Source: an uncultured Gammaproteobacteria bacterium (GTDB lineage Bacteria > Pseudomonadota > Gammaproteobacteria > Pseudomonadales > Ketobacteraceae). Taken from it: 43,376 nt of DNA. A program made the position numbers and the translations under genes. The notes beneath the pieces are model-generated. The model was given only the letters and a program-made list of their open reading frames with translations, was not told where the DNA came from and did no database searches. The stretch is from positions 1 through 43,376 of the forward strand of contig CAJXZM010000035.1 in NCBI GenBank assembly GCA_913063125.1, read 5' to 3'. The stretch's first letter is position 1. The number at the start of each line of letters is the position of its first letter. Shown in pieces: positions 9,808 to 18,750 of this stretch.

Positions 9808-10329
9808 TCAGTGAAATGATGAAAATAAATGGCTAAAGTAAATGCTAGTGTCAATTTTTACCCATATCCCGTTACGCTCATAGATACACTCTATTTGCTC
9901 ATTCATGTTTTTTGGTAAGTTTACTTTTCTGTTTGTGATGCTGGATTCTTTAAAAGATACTTTGGATGGAAGCTCAGGTATTTCTATACCGCAAAGGTTT
10001 TTTCCTTTTCCTATGGCGAGAATATGGTGCTGGTTATTCCTTTTTTGAACGGAAGATTTTATTCCGTAATACTCGTTAAGATTAACGACAGGAACACTGT
10101 TTCCTCGTAAATTAAGTATTCCCTTAAACCATTGTGGCGTGAGAGGGATTTTGCAGATGTTTCTGTTATCTATGATTTCACAAGGCTGTGTGTTATCCAT
10201 TAACATGCCGATATTACCGATCATAAAACTGTGAAAGTGATTGAGCGTTTTCACGGTTTCTTCAATGTCGGTATCTATTAGTGCTTTGAATGAGGACAGC
10301 GCTTCACTAGGAAGTATGAGTTGTTGCAT
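9808..10329 (-). CDS. PilI-like CheW coupling protein
   Basis: A 173-residue CheW-domain protein. The diagnostic pattern GILNLRGNSVPVVNLNEYYG (about 70-89) matches the receptor/kinase-coupling core. An N-terminal extension of about 40 residues precedes the first strand, as in PilI. It couples the chemoreceptor to the ChpA-like kinase at the membrane. It is third in the operon, after the PilG-like and PilH-like regulators, the same relative order as pilG-pilH-pilI-pilJ in Pseudomonas, except for the inserted binding-protein gene. Confidence 0.8.
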   Translation of the reverse strand: MQQLILPSEALSSFKALIDTDIEETVKTLNHFHSFMIGNIGMLMDNTQPCEIIDNRNICKIPLTPQWFKGILNLRGNSVPVVNLNEYYGIKSSVQKRNNQHHILAIGKGKNLCGIEIPELPSKVSFKESSITNRKVNLPKNMNEQIECIYERNGIWVKIDTSIYFSHLFSSFH

Positions 10330-10400
10330 GGCAGTAGGTGCACTTTTAGTGATTAATGAAATTTATATATCTGCAATATTTTTGAGGTTTTTTACGTTAT

Positions 10401-10766
10401 TTACGAATAGGTTTCGATTTTTTCAATGATTTGATCTTTTGTGTACGGTTTTGATACCAAACCTTTTCCACCTTGTTTCATTGCCCACATAAGATCTGCA
10501 CGCTGTTTTTTGCTGCTAACAAAAACCACAGGGATGTGTGATGTCTTTGGGTTTTGTGTTATTTCTCTACAAGCTCGGTAGCCGTCAATTCCTTCCATCA
10601 CAATATCAAGCAGTATGAGGTTGGGATTGTCGGACTCTGCCTTTTTAATCGCTTCTTCACCGGATGTAGCGGTTGTAACTTCAAAATTGGCACCTTCCAG
10701 CATATTTTTAAGATTTAGCAACTCTGTATTAGAGTCGTCTACGACGAGTATTTTGCAATAATTCAT
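10401..10766 (-). CDS. PilH-like single-domain response regulator
   Basis: A stand-alone receiver of 121 residues: VVDDS at the start (acidic pocket), phospho-acceptor Asp54 in LLDIVMEG, the conserved Ser in FVSSKK and the Lys in SKPY near the end. There is no output domain. The segment around MWAMKQGGKGLVSKPY resembles the PilH form (W-x-KRQGA-x-x-YL-x-KP). In Pil-Chp systems PilH acts as a phosphate sink or antagonist of PilG. It is 10 bp downstream of the PilG-like gene. Confidence 0.85.
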   Translation of the reverse strand: MNYCKILVVDDSNTELLNLKNMLEGANFEVTTATSGEEAIKKAESDNPNLILLDIVMEGIDGYRACREITQNPKTSHIPVVFVSSKKQRADLMWAMKQGGKGLVSKPYTKDQIIEKIETYS

Positions 10767-10776
10767 GATTAATACC

Positions 10777-11523
10777 TCATTGTGCTATTAGTGATTCGTG
10801 TTGTTTGTGTGCTTTTGAAATCATTTTTTGGAATACATTTTTTAGTTGCTCATCTTTTGGTGGTTTTGTTAAATACGCATCACAACCTGACATTGATCCT
10901 CTAACTCTATCAAAAGGAGATTTGTTGCTTGTTAACATGACGATAAATGTATCTGATATCTCTTTAATGGACTTGCATACGTGATAGCCATCAATTCCAG
11001 GTAATACGACATCGAGAAATACGATGTCATATTCGTTCCGTACTGCCATTTCCTGAGCGGATTCTCCATCCTCCGCGTAGTCGATTGCGATAGGGATTTC
11101 CGTCATTAATGGTAATTTTAGTTCCATAAATCGCCTGATAGGTAAGCTATCATCGACCACTAGTACTTGTGTTCTATCTTGTCTCAGTTGTTGATTGTTT
11201 TTCTCAGCTTCTGTAAATGCATCGATTAACTTTCGGAATACTAATGGCCGGATAACATTTAGGTGGTTTTTTAGGGGTAGGGTTTCTTCCGATATAATTA
11301 TCGTTTCTACATCGTCCTTAATTAATTTCCATGTTCGTAAACTACTTCTATTGTCGCCATTGATAATTACAAGGTGTGAATTTATAGAAGGGCTGTAGCT
11401 AATAAGTTCATAATCTCTAAATTGTTTTGCTCCCAGACGAAATAAATTGGTTATAAATTTTGTATCTCGATCTGTTAACCCAATCTGAGATATATATATT
11501 TTATTGGCACTAAAATTTCTCAT
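10777..11523 (-). CDS. PilG-like response regulator with an extra N-terminal domain
   Basis: First gene of the chemosensory operon. The C-terminal half (about residues 118-240) is a receiver with VVDDS, the phosphorylatable Asp in FLDVVLPG, TSNKSPFDRVRGSMSG and YLTKPP; the last two strongly recall PilG (FDKAKGRIVGSDQYLTKP). The N-terminal ~115 residues look like a second, receiver-sized alpha/beta domain lacking the acidic pocket (for example LVIINGDNRS and ETIIISEETLPL), probably a pseudo-receiver. I chose the ATG at 11523, where the conserved-looking sequence begins; the frame is open to a TTG at 11619, encoding an unconvincing hydrophobic leader. PilG normally is a single receiver, so the extra domain is unusual. 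Confidence 0.75.
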   Translation of the reverse strand: MRNFSANKIYISQIGLTDRDTKFITNLFRLGAKQFRDYELISYSPSINSHLVIINGDNRSSLRTWKLIKDDVETIIISEETLPLKNHLNVIRPLVFRKLIDAFTEAEKNNQQLRQDRTQVLVVDDSLPIRRFMELKLPLMTEIPIAIDYAEDGESAQEMAVRNEYDIVFLDVVLPGIDGYHVCKSIKEISDTFIVMLTSNKSPFDRVRGSMSGCDAYLTKPPKDEQLKNVFQKMISKAHKQHESLIAQ

Positions 11524-11870
11524 GGTTTTATTAAACCCTGTTGATTTTAAAGGCGAGGAAGTTATGGATATTGTTATAAATAATATTTCTGATAACTCAA
11601 TTAACGGCGAAAAAGACAAAAACTTCCATCAATAAAATGATAATCGAGAACCAATTAACAAAAATAATTGTTATTAGAACTTAACGAGATAATGGGGTTT
11701 TTTGGTTAGTAAAGAGGGAATAAAAGCGTATGATTTTACTTACGAGGGGGGGATAAACACCTACAGCAATGTAAGATATCGCTTACGTAATACCGAGATG
11801 TTTTTGTCTTCTCGTAGAACGATAACTATAAGGTGCCAATAATATGCATGATCGTAGGACCTTAGTTCCT
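11524..11870. other. Intergenic region upstream of the chemosensory operon
   Basis: AT-rich region that should hold the minus-strand promoter of the PilG-like operon. I see no confident -35/-10 pair, no RNA gene and no coding frame, apart from the possible 32-codon TTG-initiated extension of the PilG-like gene (11524-11619). Confidence 0.4.
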
Positions 11871-11901
11871 AAAGGGGGGGTGTTGAAGCCCCCCCTTTTT
11901 T
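11871..11901. terminator. G7/C7 intrinsic terminator
   Basis: A 10-bp stem (AAAGGGGGGG with CCCCCCCTTT) has an 8-nt loop and is followed on the plus strand by T6. On the minus strand it lies 17 bp beyond the stop of the PstS-OmpA gene and would terminate it, with only a short T run on that side. Confidence 0.75.
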
Positions 11902-11917
11902 AACTCCCGGATCTTTA

Positions 11918-13357
11918 CTATTGAACCCAGACCTCTACGCGGCGATTTTTCTCTTTTCTTATGGAGTTGGGATCGGCAACAAATACAGCGCTACCTGCAA
12001 TGGTCTTTATGCGATTTCTTACACCGATATTTCGCAAGGCCCAGCGAACATTTTGTGCTCTAAGTCTCGATAGAGGAGAGTGGTTTCTTTTTCTGGTTGT
12101 TGGGTTAGAGTAACCGACAAATTGAATTTGTTTAAACGTATGGTTTTTGTTTTTTAGAAAAGCGACTAACCTCTGTACATCCGCATTTGCTTTGGTATCA
12201 AGGTTGGACGTGTCTTTCTGAAATCTTATATTTAAGTTTAAACGCCACCATGACACTCCTTCCTCCGAGTTACCGGGTAGGGCATAAATCTGTTGAGATA
12301 CAAATCCTGAATACTTTACTTGTTCTTGCCCAGAGTTAGACTCCGCATACCGTAAAAATGCATCAACGATAGCGGGGTGTTTGGGATTGCTTGATTGGTA
12401 AAAATAAAGTCTTCGGGAGAGAGGGTAATCCTCAGTAGCGATGGTTAACTCTGATGGTGTAATACCAGGGGATGATACATCTGCGCTAGACGTTGAATCA
12501 GAAATGGATAAGGCTTTTGCATCACCGATAGATGCAAGGGGAATAAACCCGATTGAATCGATATCTCGGCTTACCGATTCCGATAGATTGTTATTTGATT
12601 CGAACCGAACAGCGTTGCCGATAAGTTTTTTCTTGCGAAGAACCAGGTGTTTAAAGGTGTCATAGGTTCCTGATTTTGCATCTCGAGATTTTACGTGAAT
12701 CGGTTTAGAGGAACCGTTGAGTGTTTTCCATGTGGTTATTTCTCCTGTATATATACTTTCTAGCTGAGACAGCGTTAAATTAGTAAGGGCATTGTTTGGA
12801 TGAATAATAATGGCCAATCCATCAATGCCTAATACGATTTCTTTTGGCCCATCGAAGGACTTGTAATGGGTATTGAGTAATACCTTCTCCTTCGGTTTTA
12901 TTGGGCGTGATGCTGCAGCAATATCTGCTTTCCCATTGAGCAAACCTTTGAAACCAGTACTCGAGCCATGGGCTGAAATTACGATTTTTAACATGGTATG
13001 TTGATCTACCCGTTGGTATTTTCCAACCACCAGCTTCTCGTTGGAATTAGTGTTAACGGTGTGAATATCACTTGCTCCGAGAGTTTTTAAAAAGCCTTGA
13101 GCCAGGTTTGGGGCTAATTGAGCGCCAACGGTATTGGAGCCTTGAATGGTAAACAATAAGTGTTCTTTTTTGAGAGGAACCGGTAATTGCAAATCCACAG
13201 AGCTTAGCGGTATGCTTTTGTTGCTAAGTATTGACTGTCCCTCTGCAATTGCTTGGATAAATGCGGATTTTGTTGTCTCCGCGTTGAGGTGTGTTGTGAT
13301 AATTGTAAGACTTATGCCCATCAGCATAAACTTGGTAATGTTGAACAACTGCTTCAT
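11918..13357 (-). CDS. PstS-like substrate-binding domain fused to an OmpA C-terminal domain
   Basis: An exported protein of about 479 residues. The signal peptide (MKQLFNITKFMLMGISLTII, ending near HLNA) precedes a phosphate-type solute-binding domain with IQGSNTVG, SAHGSSTGFKGLLNGKADIA, DGLAIIIHP and the TGEITTWKTLNGSS segment typical of PstS-like proteins. The C-terminal ~115 residues are an OmpA-type peptidoglycan-binding domain (IRFQKDTSNLD, FVGYSNP, LSRLRAQNVRWALRNIG, NRRVEVWVQ). Such fusions anchor the binding domain to the cell wall. The start at 13357 has AGAGG 8-9 nt upstream; the frame extends to 13420 without a better site. No pst transport genes adjoin, so a structural or phosphate-sensing role is inferred. 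Confidence 0.85.
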   Translation of the reverse strand: MKQLFNITKFMLMGISLTIITTHLNAETTKSAFIQAIAEGQSILSNKSIPLSSVDLQLPVPLKKEHLLFTIQGSNTVGAQLAPNLAQGFLKTLGASDIHTVNTNSNEKLVVGKYQRVDQHTMLKIVISAHGSSTGFKGLLNGKADIAAASRPIKPKEKVLLNTHYKSFDGPKEIVLGIDGLAIIIHPNNALTNLTLSQLESIYTGEITTWKTLNGSSKPIHVKSRDAKSGTYDTFKHLVLRKKKLIGNAVRFESNNNLSESVSRDIDSIGFIPLASIGDAKALSISDSTSSADVSSPGITPSELTIATEDYPLSRRLYFYQSSNPKHPAIVDAFLRYAESNSGQEQVKYSGFVSQQIYALPGNSEEGVSWWRLNLNIRFQKDTSNLDTKANADVQRLVAFLKNKNHTFKQIQFVGYSNPTTRKRNHSPLSRLRAQNVRWALRNIGVRNRIKTIAGSAVFVADPNSIRKEKNRRVEVWVQ

Positions 13358-13576
13358 GATTCTGCCTCTATATAATTCATCTTTGCCTATAATGTGAGCG
13401 ACAAAGAAATGCTGATTCATCTATAAATAGGAAGGGAGGGGGATACTAACAAAATTAGGCAAAGGACTGGAGCATTTATGGGTGATGTGTGTAAGTTATT
13501 GCGCAAAGTGGTGGTTATCTATTCGATTTGTCCAAGTGGAAGGTTCGCTGGAGCTGCTAAAGGTGATTGTTGTACG

Positions 13577-14131
13577 TTATATAAATCTGGTAATTACTTG
13601 AATTGTTGGAAGCGATATCGCTATGCCGATGAGTGCTCCCATAATAACATCCGTAGGATAATGCAGGCCTAGCACCACGCGTGACACAGCGATGAGTATT
13701 GATAGCGGGGTTAGTAACACTGCAAGCAATGGGAAAAAATACATACATACCACAGTAAAGCTGACTGCATGCAGAGTGTGCCCCGATGGGAAGCTATATT
13801 GGTCTAGTGGTTGTGTTCCACAAGACAAATCTTTAAAAGAAATGTAAGGACGCTCACGTATTAATCTCGATTTTAGTGACTTATAGATAGCGACATTGAA
13901 TATAGCCATTAACGCCATTCCTATCGCCACTACATAGCCTTTAATGCCACATAAAAAGAATAGTCCAAGCATTAATGTATACCAAATACCCCCATCCCCT
14001 AAGCGGCTAACGATACTAAAGAAACGTTTGATGGTATTTCTTCGACTGAAATTATTGAAGTACACACATATCTTGTATTCAAATTTATCGATTTTCTGAA
14101 AAATAGACTTGTGGTTTAACGTTGCCATCAC
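13577..14131 (-). CDS. PAP2-family membrane phosphatase
   Basis: A 184-residue integral membrane lipid phosphatase of the PAP2 superfamily, acting on phosphatidate, undecaprenyl pyrophosphate or similar lipids at the outer face of the inner membrane. The three signature motifs are present: KSRLIRERP (K-x6-RP), FPSGHT (PSGH) and SRVVLGLHYPTD (SR-x5-H-x3-D), with hydrophobic helices between them. A second ATG one codon in could also be the start. It is not tightly linked to its neighbours. Confidence 0.9.
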   Translation of the reverse strand: MMATLNHKSIFQKIDKFEYKICVYFNNFSRRNTIKRFFSIVSRLGDGGIWYTLMLGLFFLCGIKGYVVAIGMALMAIFNVAIYKSLKSRLIRERPYISFKDLSCGTQPLDQYSFPSGHTLHAVSFTVVCMYFFPLLAVLLTPLSILIAVSRVVLGLHYPTDVIMGALIGIAISLPTIQVITRFI

Positions 14132-14259
14132 CTATTTACCTTTTATAAATTACATTGTTAGTATAAAAATCTATGCAAAGGTAATGTAATAGGAATATAT
14201 GAATATTAGGTTTCATTGAGGTTACGGTTTGATGACATTACCGAAAGAGCTATTACAGG

Positions 14260-15144
14260 TTAGGCGGTTATCTCTGATAGTATGCCTTTGTTTTTAATAG
14301 ATTTTTCCAAAAAGTCCATTGCTGCTCGAAAACGTGGAGTGGAATATAAGTCCTTGTTGATAAGTAAGCAAAGGTCTAGCGCATACTCTTGATCGGGGTG
14401 GATGCGTTGTAATTCTGGTGAATTAACTCCGATAAAGTCCCACAAGTATCCAATGCCGATTCCAGATTTTATAGCCTGCAATAATGATGCTCCTGAATTT
14501 ACTTTGCAGGATATTTTTGCATTTTCGGGAATATAATCACCAATAAACTGATGAGTAACTTTTTGAGAAAGGTTTTCGTCCCAACCTATCCATGTGTGTT
14601 TCTTTGTGCGTTCGTTTGAGTGTCGTTCTAGGTAGGCGTTTGATGCATAAATCGATCCGGTGACTACACCAATCTTTCGTGAGAGAAGGTGTTCTTTGGG
14701 GGCGTGATTGGTAATTCGAATTGCGATATCTGCCTCGCGATTTGCAAGATCAACGGCAAAACTATCCCCGATAACCTCAAAGTTTATATCGGGGTGGCGT
14801 AGTAAAAAATCACCCATCTCAGGCATTAATGTTGAAGCCAGTAAATCGGTTGTTGCAATTCTAATGCTACCATTGAGATTGTTGTCAGAGCCTGTTGCAT
14901 GGTTGTTTAGTGAGACAAATTCATTCTCAATGGTTTGTGCTGATGCGAGAATAGATTCTCCTGCGCGGTTGAGAGAATAACCAGTGGAGTGGCGTTCAAA
15001 AACAGAAAACCCCATGGTCTCTTCAAAGCTATTAAGACGCCGAATAACGGTCGTATAGTTCACACCCAGTAACCGAGCGGCACCTGATACAGTGCCGTTA
15101 TGGGCTATGGCAAGGAAAAACTTTAGATCGTTCCAGTCATTCAT
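14260..15144 (-). CDS. LysR-family transcriptional regulator
   Basis: A 294-residue DNA-binding regulator. The N-terminal winged helix-turn-helix runs from WNDLKFFLAIAHNGTVSGAA through YTTVIRRLNSFEETMG to FSVFERHSTGYSLNRAGE, followed by the periplasmic-binding-like effector domain. Its gene lies 37 bp after the esterase gene on the same strand and may be co-transcribed, which makes the esterase a plausible target. This orientation is less common than the divergent LysR/target arrangement. Confidence 0.9.
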   Translation of the reverse strand: MNDWNDLKFFLAIAHNGTVSGAARLLGVNYTTVIRRLNSFEETMGFSVFERHSTGYSLNRAGESILASAQTIENEFVSLNNHATGSDNNLNGSIRIATTDLLASTLMPEMGDFLLRHPDINFEVIGDSFAVDLANREADIAIRITNHAPKEHLLSRKIGVVTGSIYASNAYLERHSNERTKKHTWIGWDENLSQKVTHQFIGDYIPENAKISCKVNSGASLLQAIKSGIGIGYLWDFIGVNSPELQRIHPDQEYALDLCLLINKDLYSTPRFRAAMDFLEKSIKNKGILSEITA

Positions 15145-15181
15145 TATTGTTGGGGCTTATTGTTTGGTGCGTTACTGACCG

Positions 15182-16816
15182 TTACCAATTCCCGTTAGCA
15201 AAGAAATTATTGATCCAGAAATCGCACCGTGTTGGTTTAAGGTTGGTTGCGGTATCAAAATCCCCTCCCAAATGAATATAGTCTGTTTGTGTGGCGCTGT
15301 AAGCAGGCCATAGGGGTAAATCAACGTTATTAGGATTACCTGTATGAGCAAAGTTGGTCCAATAGCGCATCATAATATTTTGGGTGTTTAACCGCTCTGG
15401 GTTATTAACGTAACCCAGAACACTCTGAATGCCAAATACATAAGGGATTTCCGCCGTGTGATAGGTGCCCCAAGGTGGTGTGTTTTCGCCCCGCTGTAGT
15501 TCCAGAATAACGTCGGTGGTAAAGCTACTCACATCTTGAGTAAACTGGTACATGAATACTGAATGTCCGGTTTGGCTCATAATATTACCCATTTCACGGG
15601 AAGGGCAGTCCATAAAGCCGTCCCCGGCTAGTGCGGCTGCAGCGTGCCCAGCGTTGGGATAATCGGCGAATGGATAGATCTGTGAAAATTGTGATGCCAT
15701 ATCCCCGTAAAACGTCGATAAATAGTCCAAGTAACTCGCTTCATTATTACTGTGATCACGAAGGCCAACAAACATAGTACCTTCATCCTTATTGGTACCT
15801 AGAAGCAATGAAACTTCAGGCTTTACGCCTTTCTTTAGCAAGGTTATTGGATGTTCTGGCAGAAAATAACCGTCAATATTGGAGGTTGGGTAGTAGGCCC
15901 AGTCATCAGGATGTTCAACAAATAGTTCGTTAATTTTGATATCTACAGCCTTCACAATATCTGCTGCCGGTAATGCCCTTGCGCAGGCAAGTGGATTACT
16001 TGCCGTATCACAACCCAATTTGGCAAATAATGCATTCCCTTTGGCTTCGCCTCCAGAAAGGTTAGGCGTACGCACCATACGACAAGAACCGCTTTGCATG
16101 ATGGCCTTTGTAAATAGACCGTCAGATAACGGGGAGGCTAGTAAGCTGCAAACACTGATTGCCCCGCCAGATTCTCCGAAGATTGTGACATTATCTGGGT
16201 CCCCTCCAAAATTGGAAATCTCCTGCTGTACCCATTTTAATGCTTCGACTTGATCAAGGAACCCTTGGTTACCGGAGCCGCCGTATTCGGATTCTTCACT
16301 GAGCTGACGTGTTGCAACAAACCCTAAAAAACTTAAGCGTGAATTGACGTTTACTACAATGACGTCATTGTTACTCGCTAACTGTTTGCCACTATATTGC
16401 ACCCCACTGCCGGACCCCTGAAGTAACCCACCCCCGTGAAACCAGACCATAACAGGGTAGATTCCTGGTTCTGATGGAGCCCATATGTTGAGAAAGAGGC
16501 AATCTTCATCACCGCTAAAAACATCGGTGGGAATCCCCCCCTGGACACAGCCTGCACCATTTACAAGTGCCTCTTGTGTGCCGCTCCATTTTGAGAGCGG
16601 TTCAGGAGGTGCCCAGCGAAGTTCACCAACAGGGGGATTGGCAAAACGAACGCCCCTGAAGGTTCTAACAGTATTATTGTTGTTCCCAAGGATTTTACCG
16701 AGGCTGGTAGTGACAAGGTCGTTCCCCTGTGGCACGCAGCCAGACAGGCTTGTTAACGTTAAGAGGATGCTAATATTCTGAAGAAAGGTGCGTTTATAAA
16801 ACGATAGTTTAGTCAT
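15182..16816 (-). CDS. Lipoprotein carboxylesterase, type B (COesterase family)
   Basis: A 544-residue alpha/beta hydrolase of the para-nitrobenzyl esterase/cholinesterase family. The N-terminus carries a lipobox (LTSLSGC, lipidated Cys27), so it is probably membrane-anchored. Landmarks: RTFRGVRFANPPVGELRW, oxyanion motif HGGG (127-130), nucleophile Ser216 in GESGG, acidic Glu345 in NKDEG and His453 in YHTAEIPYVFG. The family elbow is normally GESAG; here Ala is Gly. It should cleave carboxylic esters in the periplasm or outer envelope; the substrate cannot be told. A LysR gene follows 37 bp downstream. Confidence 0.9.
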   Translation of the reverse strand: MTKLSFYKRTFLQNISILLTLTSLSGCVPQGNDLVTTSLGKILGNNNNTVRTFRGVRFANPPVGELRWAPPEPLSKWSGTQEALVNGAGCVQGGIPTDVFSGDEDCLFLNIWAPSEPGIYPVMVWFHGGGLLQGSGSGVQYSGKQLASNNDVIVVNVNSRLSFLGFVATRQLSEESEYGGSGNQGFLDQVEALKWVQQEISNFGGDPDNVTIFGESGGAISVCSLLASPLSDGLFTKAIMQSGSCRMVRTPNLSGGEAKGNALFAKLGCDTASNPLACARALPAADIVKAVDIKINELFVEHPDDWAYYPTSNIDGYFLPEHPITLLKKGVKPEVSLLLGTNKDEGTMFVGLRDHSNNEASYLDYLSTFYGDMASQFSQIYPFADYPNAGHAAAALAGDGFMDCPSREMGNIMSQTGHSVFMYQFTQDVSSFTTDVILELQRGENTPPWGTYHTAEIPYVFGIQSVLGYVNNPERLNTQNIMMRYWTNFAHTGNPNNVDLPLWPAYSATQTDYIHLGGDFDTATNLKPTRCDFWINNFFANGNW

Positions 16817-16942
16817 GACCCAGCCTGTTATTGTTATTGTTGTTAGGGGAAATCTTAAAGATGTGGGCGGATTGAAACAATTAGGTGTTTTTGCAAATTA
16901 TTAATGCAGGGTTGCAGAATGCAGTTATTACAGTATTCATGG

Positions 16943-16996
16943 AAAATAGCTGTCACAGCGATACCTATCACAGTTAGTTACAAATACAGCTATTTT
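16943..16996. promoter_or_regulatory. Long-loop inverted repeat upstream of the ECF sigma gene
   Basis: The 312-bp gap between the divergent esterase and sigma genes (16817-17128) contains a perfect 11-bp inverted repeat, AAAATAGCTGT (16943-16953) and ACAGCTATTTT (16986-16996), around 32 bases that include two CACAG copies. It may be an operator or an RNA hairpin. No clear Fur box is seen in this gap. Confidence 0.4.
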
Positions 16997-17128
16997 ATTG
17001 TTGTTTACCGCTGACGGCGCAGTGTAAACATGATTCGAACAATACTCGCCCTTAATGTTAAAGGGTTAAATTCACACAACAGAGCATTCCAGCAAATAAT
17101 CGTAGAAAAACTCTGAAAAATTATTAGA

Positions 17129-17704
17129 ATGGCCTCTTGTTTTATAAAGTCGGATTTGAAGCTAATGGGCGAGATCATTCAGGAGTCAAAACATCAGCTC
17201 GTCGATTTATTTCATAAAAATCAACAAGAGTTGATGCGGTTTTTAATTTCCAAGGTATCTAATACCCACGATGCAGAAGATGTGTTACAGGATTTATTTA
17301 TTAGGGTGTCTGATCTGGACAAGTCGTTGGCCTATGAAATAGATAAACCAAAATCCTATTTGTTTACCGTTGCTAATAATATGGCAACGGATTCTCTTCG
17401 TAAAAATGCTCGACGATCTGCTCATTTGTCAGATAGTAAGTGTATTGGAATAGAAAATACGCAAACTGCACCGAACACCCCTGATCGAATTTTAGATGCC
17501 CAACAACAAGCTGAACGGTTACGTGTAGCGTTATCTGTTATGCCCGCTAAGCGTCGCCAAACTTTTTTGCTCTTTAAATATAGGAATTTAACGCGTGCTG
17601 AAATTTCTGTAGAGTTGGGTCTATCTATTCATGCGGTGGAAAAGCATCTTGTACGAGCACTTAAAAATTGCAGAGATGCTTTGCAACAAGGGGATCTAGC
17701 ATGA
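17129..17704 (+). CDS. ECF RNA polymerase sigma factor (FecI-like)
   Basis: A 191-residue extracytoplasmic-function sigma factor. Region 2 spans about 31-98 with HDAEDVLQDLFIRV and KPKSYLFTVANNMATDSLRK; region 4 spans about 128-183 with the helix-turn-helix LTRAEISVELGLSIHAVEKH. It should direct RNA polymerase to the promoter of the linked receptor operon when released by the FecR-like protein. The stop overlaps the next start in ATGA, showing translational coupling. An in-frame ATG at 17165 is an alternative start. Confidence 0.9.
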   Translation: MASCFIKSDLKLMGEIIQESKHQLVDLFHKNQQELMRFLISKVSNTHDAEDVLQDLFIRVSDLDKSLAYEIDKPKSYLFTVANNMATDSLRKNARRSAHLSDSKCIGIENTQTAPNTPDRILDAQQQAERLRVALSVMPAKRRQTFLLFKYRNLTRAEISVELGLSIHAVEKHLVRALKNCRDALQQGDLA

Positions 17705-18750
17705 CTGATGTTTCGAAAACCACGCCGCTTACAAATACCGGAAGTGCCGTGAACAATACAGCAGATAACTTTGATACCTCGGCACTCGAATGGATAAAGA
17801 GCCATGAAGAAAGAGCAATACAACCAGCGTTGAGCGAATCGCAAAAGGTAGTCGGAGAGATTAATACTATATGGGCTGTATTGGATGGGTTGGCAGAGGA
17901 TGATTTTCCTGAATTGGCCGAATTTGATAGTAGTGCCACTATGCAACCGAAATCAAAATTGAAGTCAAATCTACAGTCCAAACACCAGTCTAATCAACAG
18001 GAGAAGCCTCACTCCATTGTGGTACGTTTACGCCAGCCCCAATATTGGGGCGCAATAGCAGCGATGTTATTGATCGCGTTGTTAGTGCCCATAGCTTATG
18101 TGGGGGTTCCTACGGATTATGTGGTTGCAAAAGGACAACGTGACACCGTTATCTTAACAGACGGTTCCCGCATAGAACTTGGAAGTAACACCCGGGTTAG
18201 TGTCCAAGAGGGGTGGGGACAGCGGGCAGTGACGTTAGAACTGGGGAGTGCATTTTTTACTGTCACTCCGAATAAAGAAAAACCTTTTGTTATTCACGCA
18301 GGCACATCTACCGTCACGGTATTGGGGACCGCATTTAGTGTGTATCGAAAGCTGCAAAACGTAGAAGTCGTGGTGGAGAGTGGAAAAGTTAATTTGATGA
18401 ATACCTCAACTAGCTATCGCCTACCGGTGGATGTTGACCTGATTAAAAATCAAAAAGCGATCATCAAGCATGGTGATGTTCTGGAAGTACTTAATAATGT
18501 GAATGTAGATGATGCCATCGCGTGGCGCCGGGGGTTTATTAACTTTAAACAAGCATCATTGGCAGCGATTGTTGAGCGAATGAATGATTTTTATGATACC
18601 CCTATTTATATACGAAATAATAAACGCCGAGAATTGGTATTATCTGGTGTTTTCAAAACGGATGACCTGGATAATTTTTTGATTGGGTTGCAGGCAATCG
18701 CGGAAGTGAATGTTGAGCACAATCCGGGTGGTGCGATATATCTTTATTAA
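17701..18750 (+). CDS. FecR-like anti-sigma / sigma regulator
   Basis: A 349-residue inner-membrane regulator. It has a cytoplasmic N-terminal part with sigma-binding DUF4880-like features (SALEWIKSHEE), one membrane segment at about 116-135 (WGAIAAMLLIALLVPIAYVG), and a periplasmic FecR domain (TDGSRIELGSNTRVSV, VLGTAFSVYR, VVVESGKVNL). A C-terminal stretch (ASLAAIVERMNDFYDTPI) matches the part that meets the receptor signalling domain. It passes the ligand-bound state of the TonB receptor to the sigma factor. I chose ATG 17701, which has AAGGGG 7-8 nt upstream and overlaps the sigma stop. Confidence 0.9.
   Translation: MTDVSKTTPLTNTGSAVNNTADNFDTSALEWIKSHEERAIQPALSESQKVVGEINTIWAVLDGLAEDDFPELAEFDSSATMQPKSKLKSNLQSKHQSNQQEKPHSIVVRLRQPQYWGAIAAMLLIALLVPIAYVGVPTDYVVAKGQRDTVILTDGSRIELGSNTRVSVQEGWGQRAVTLELGSAFFTVTPNKEKPFVIHAGTSTVTVLGTAFSVYRKLQNVEVVVESGKVNLMNTSTSYRLPVDVDLIKNQKAIIKHGDVLEVLNNVNVDDAIAWRRGFINFKQASLAAIVERMNDFYDTPIYIRNNKRRELVLSGVFKTDDLDNFLIGLQAIAEVNVEHNPGGAIYLY

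Noticed and set aside
17040..17128. A Fur box before the ECF sigma gene, expected for iron-type signalling operons.
   Set aside because: No 19-bp stretch close to the GATAATGATAATCATTATC pattern could be seen.
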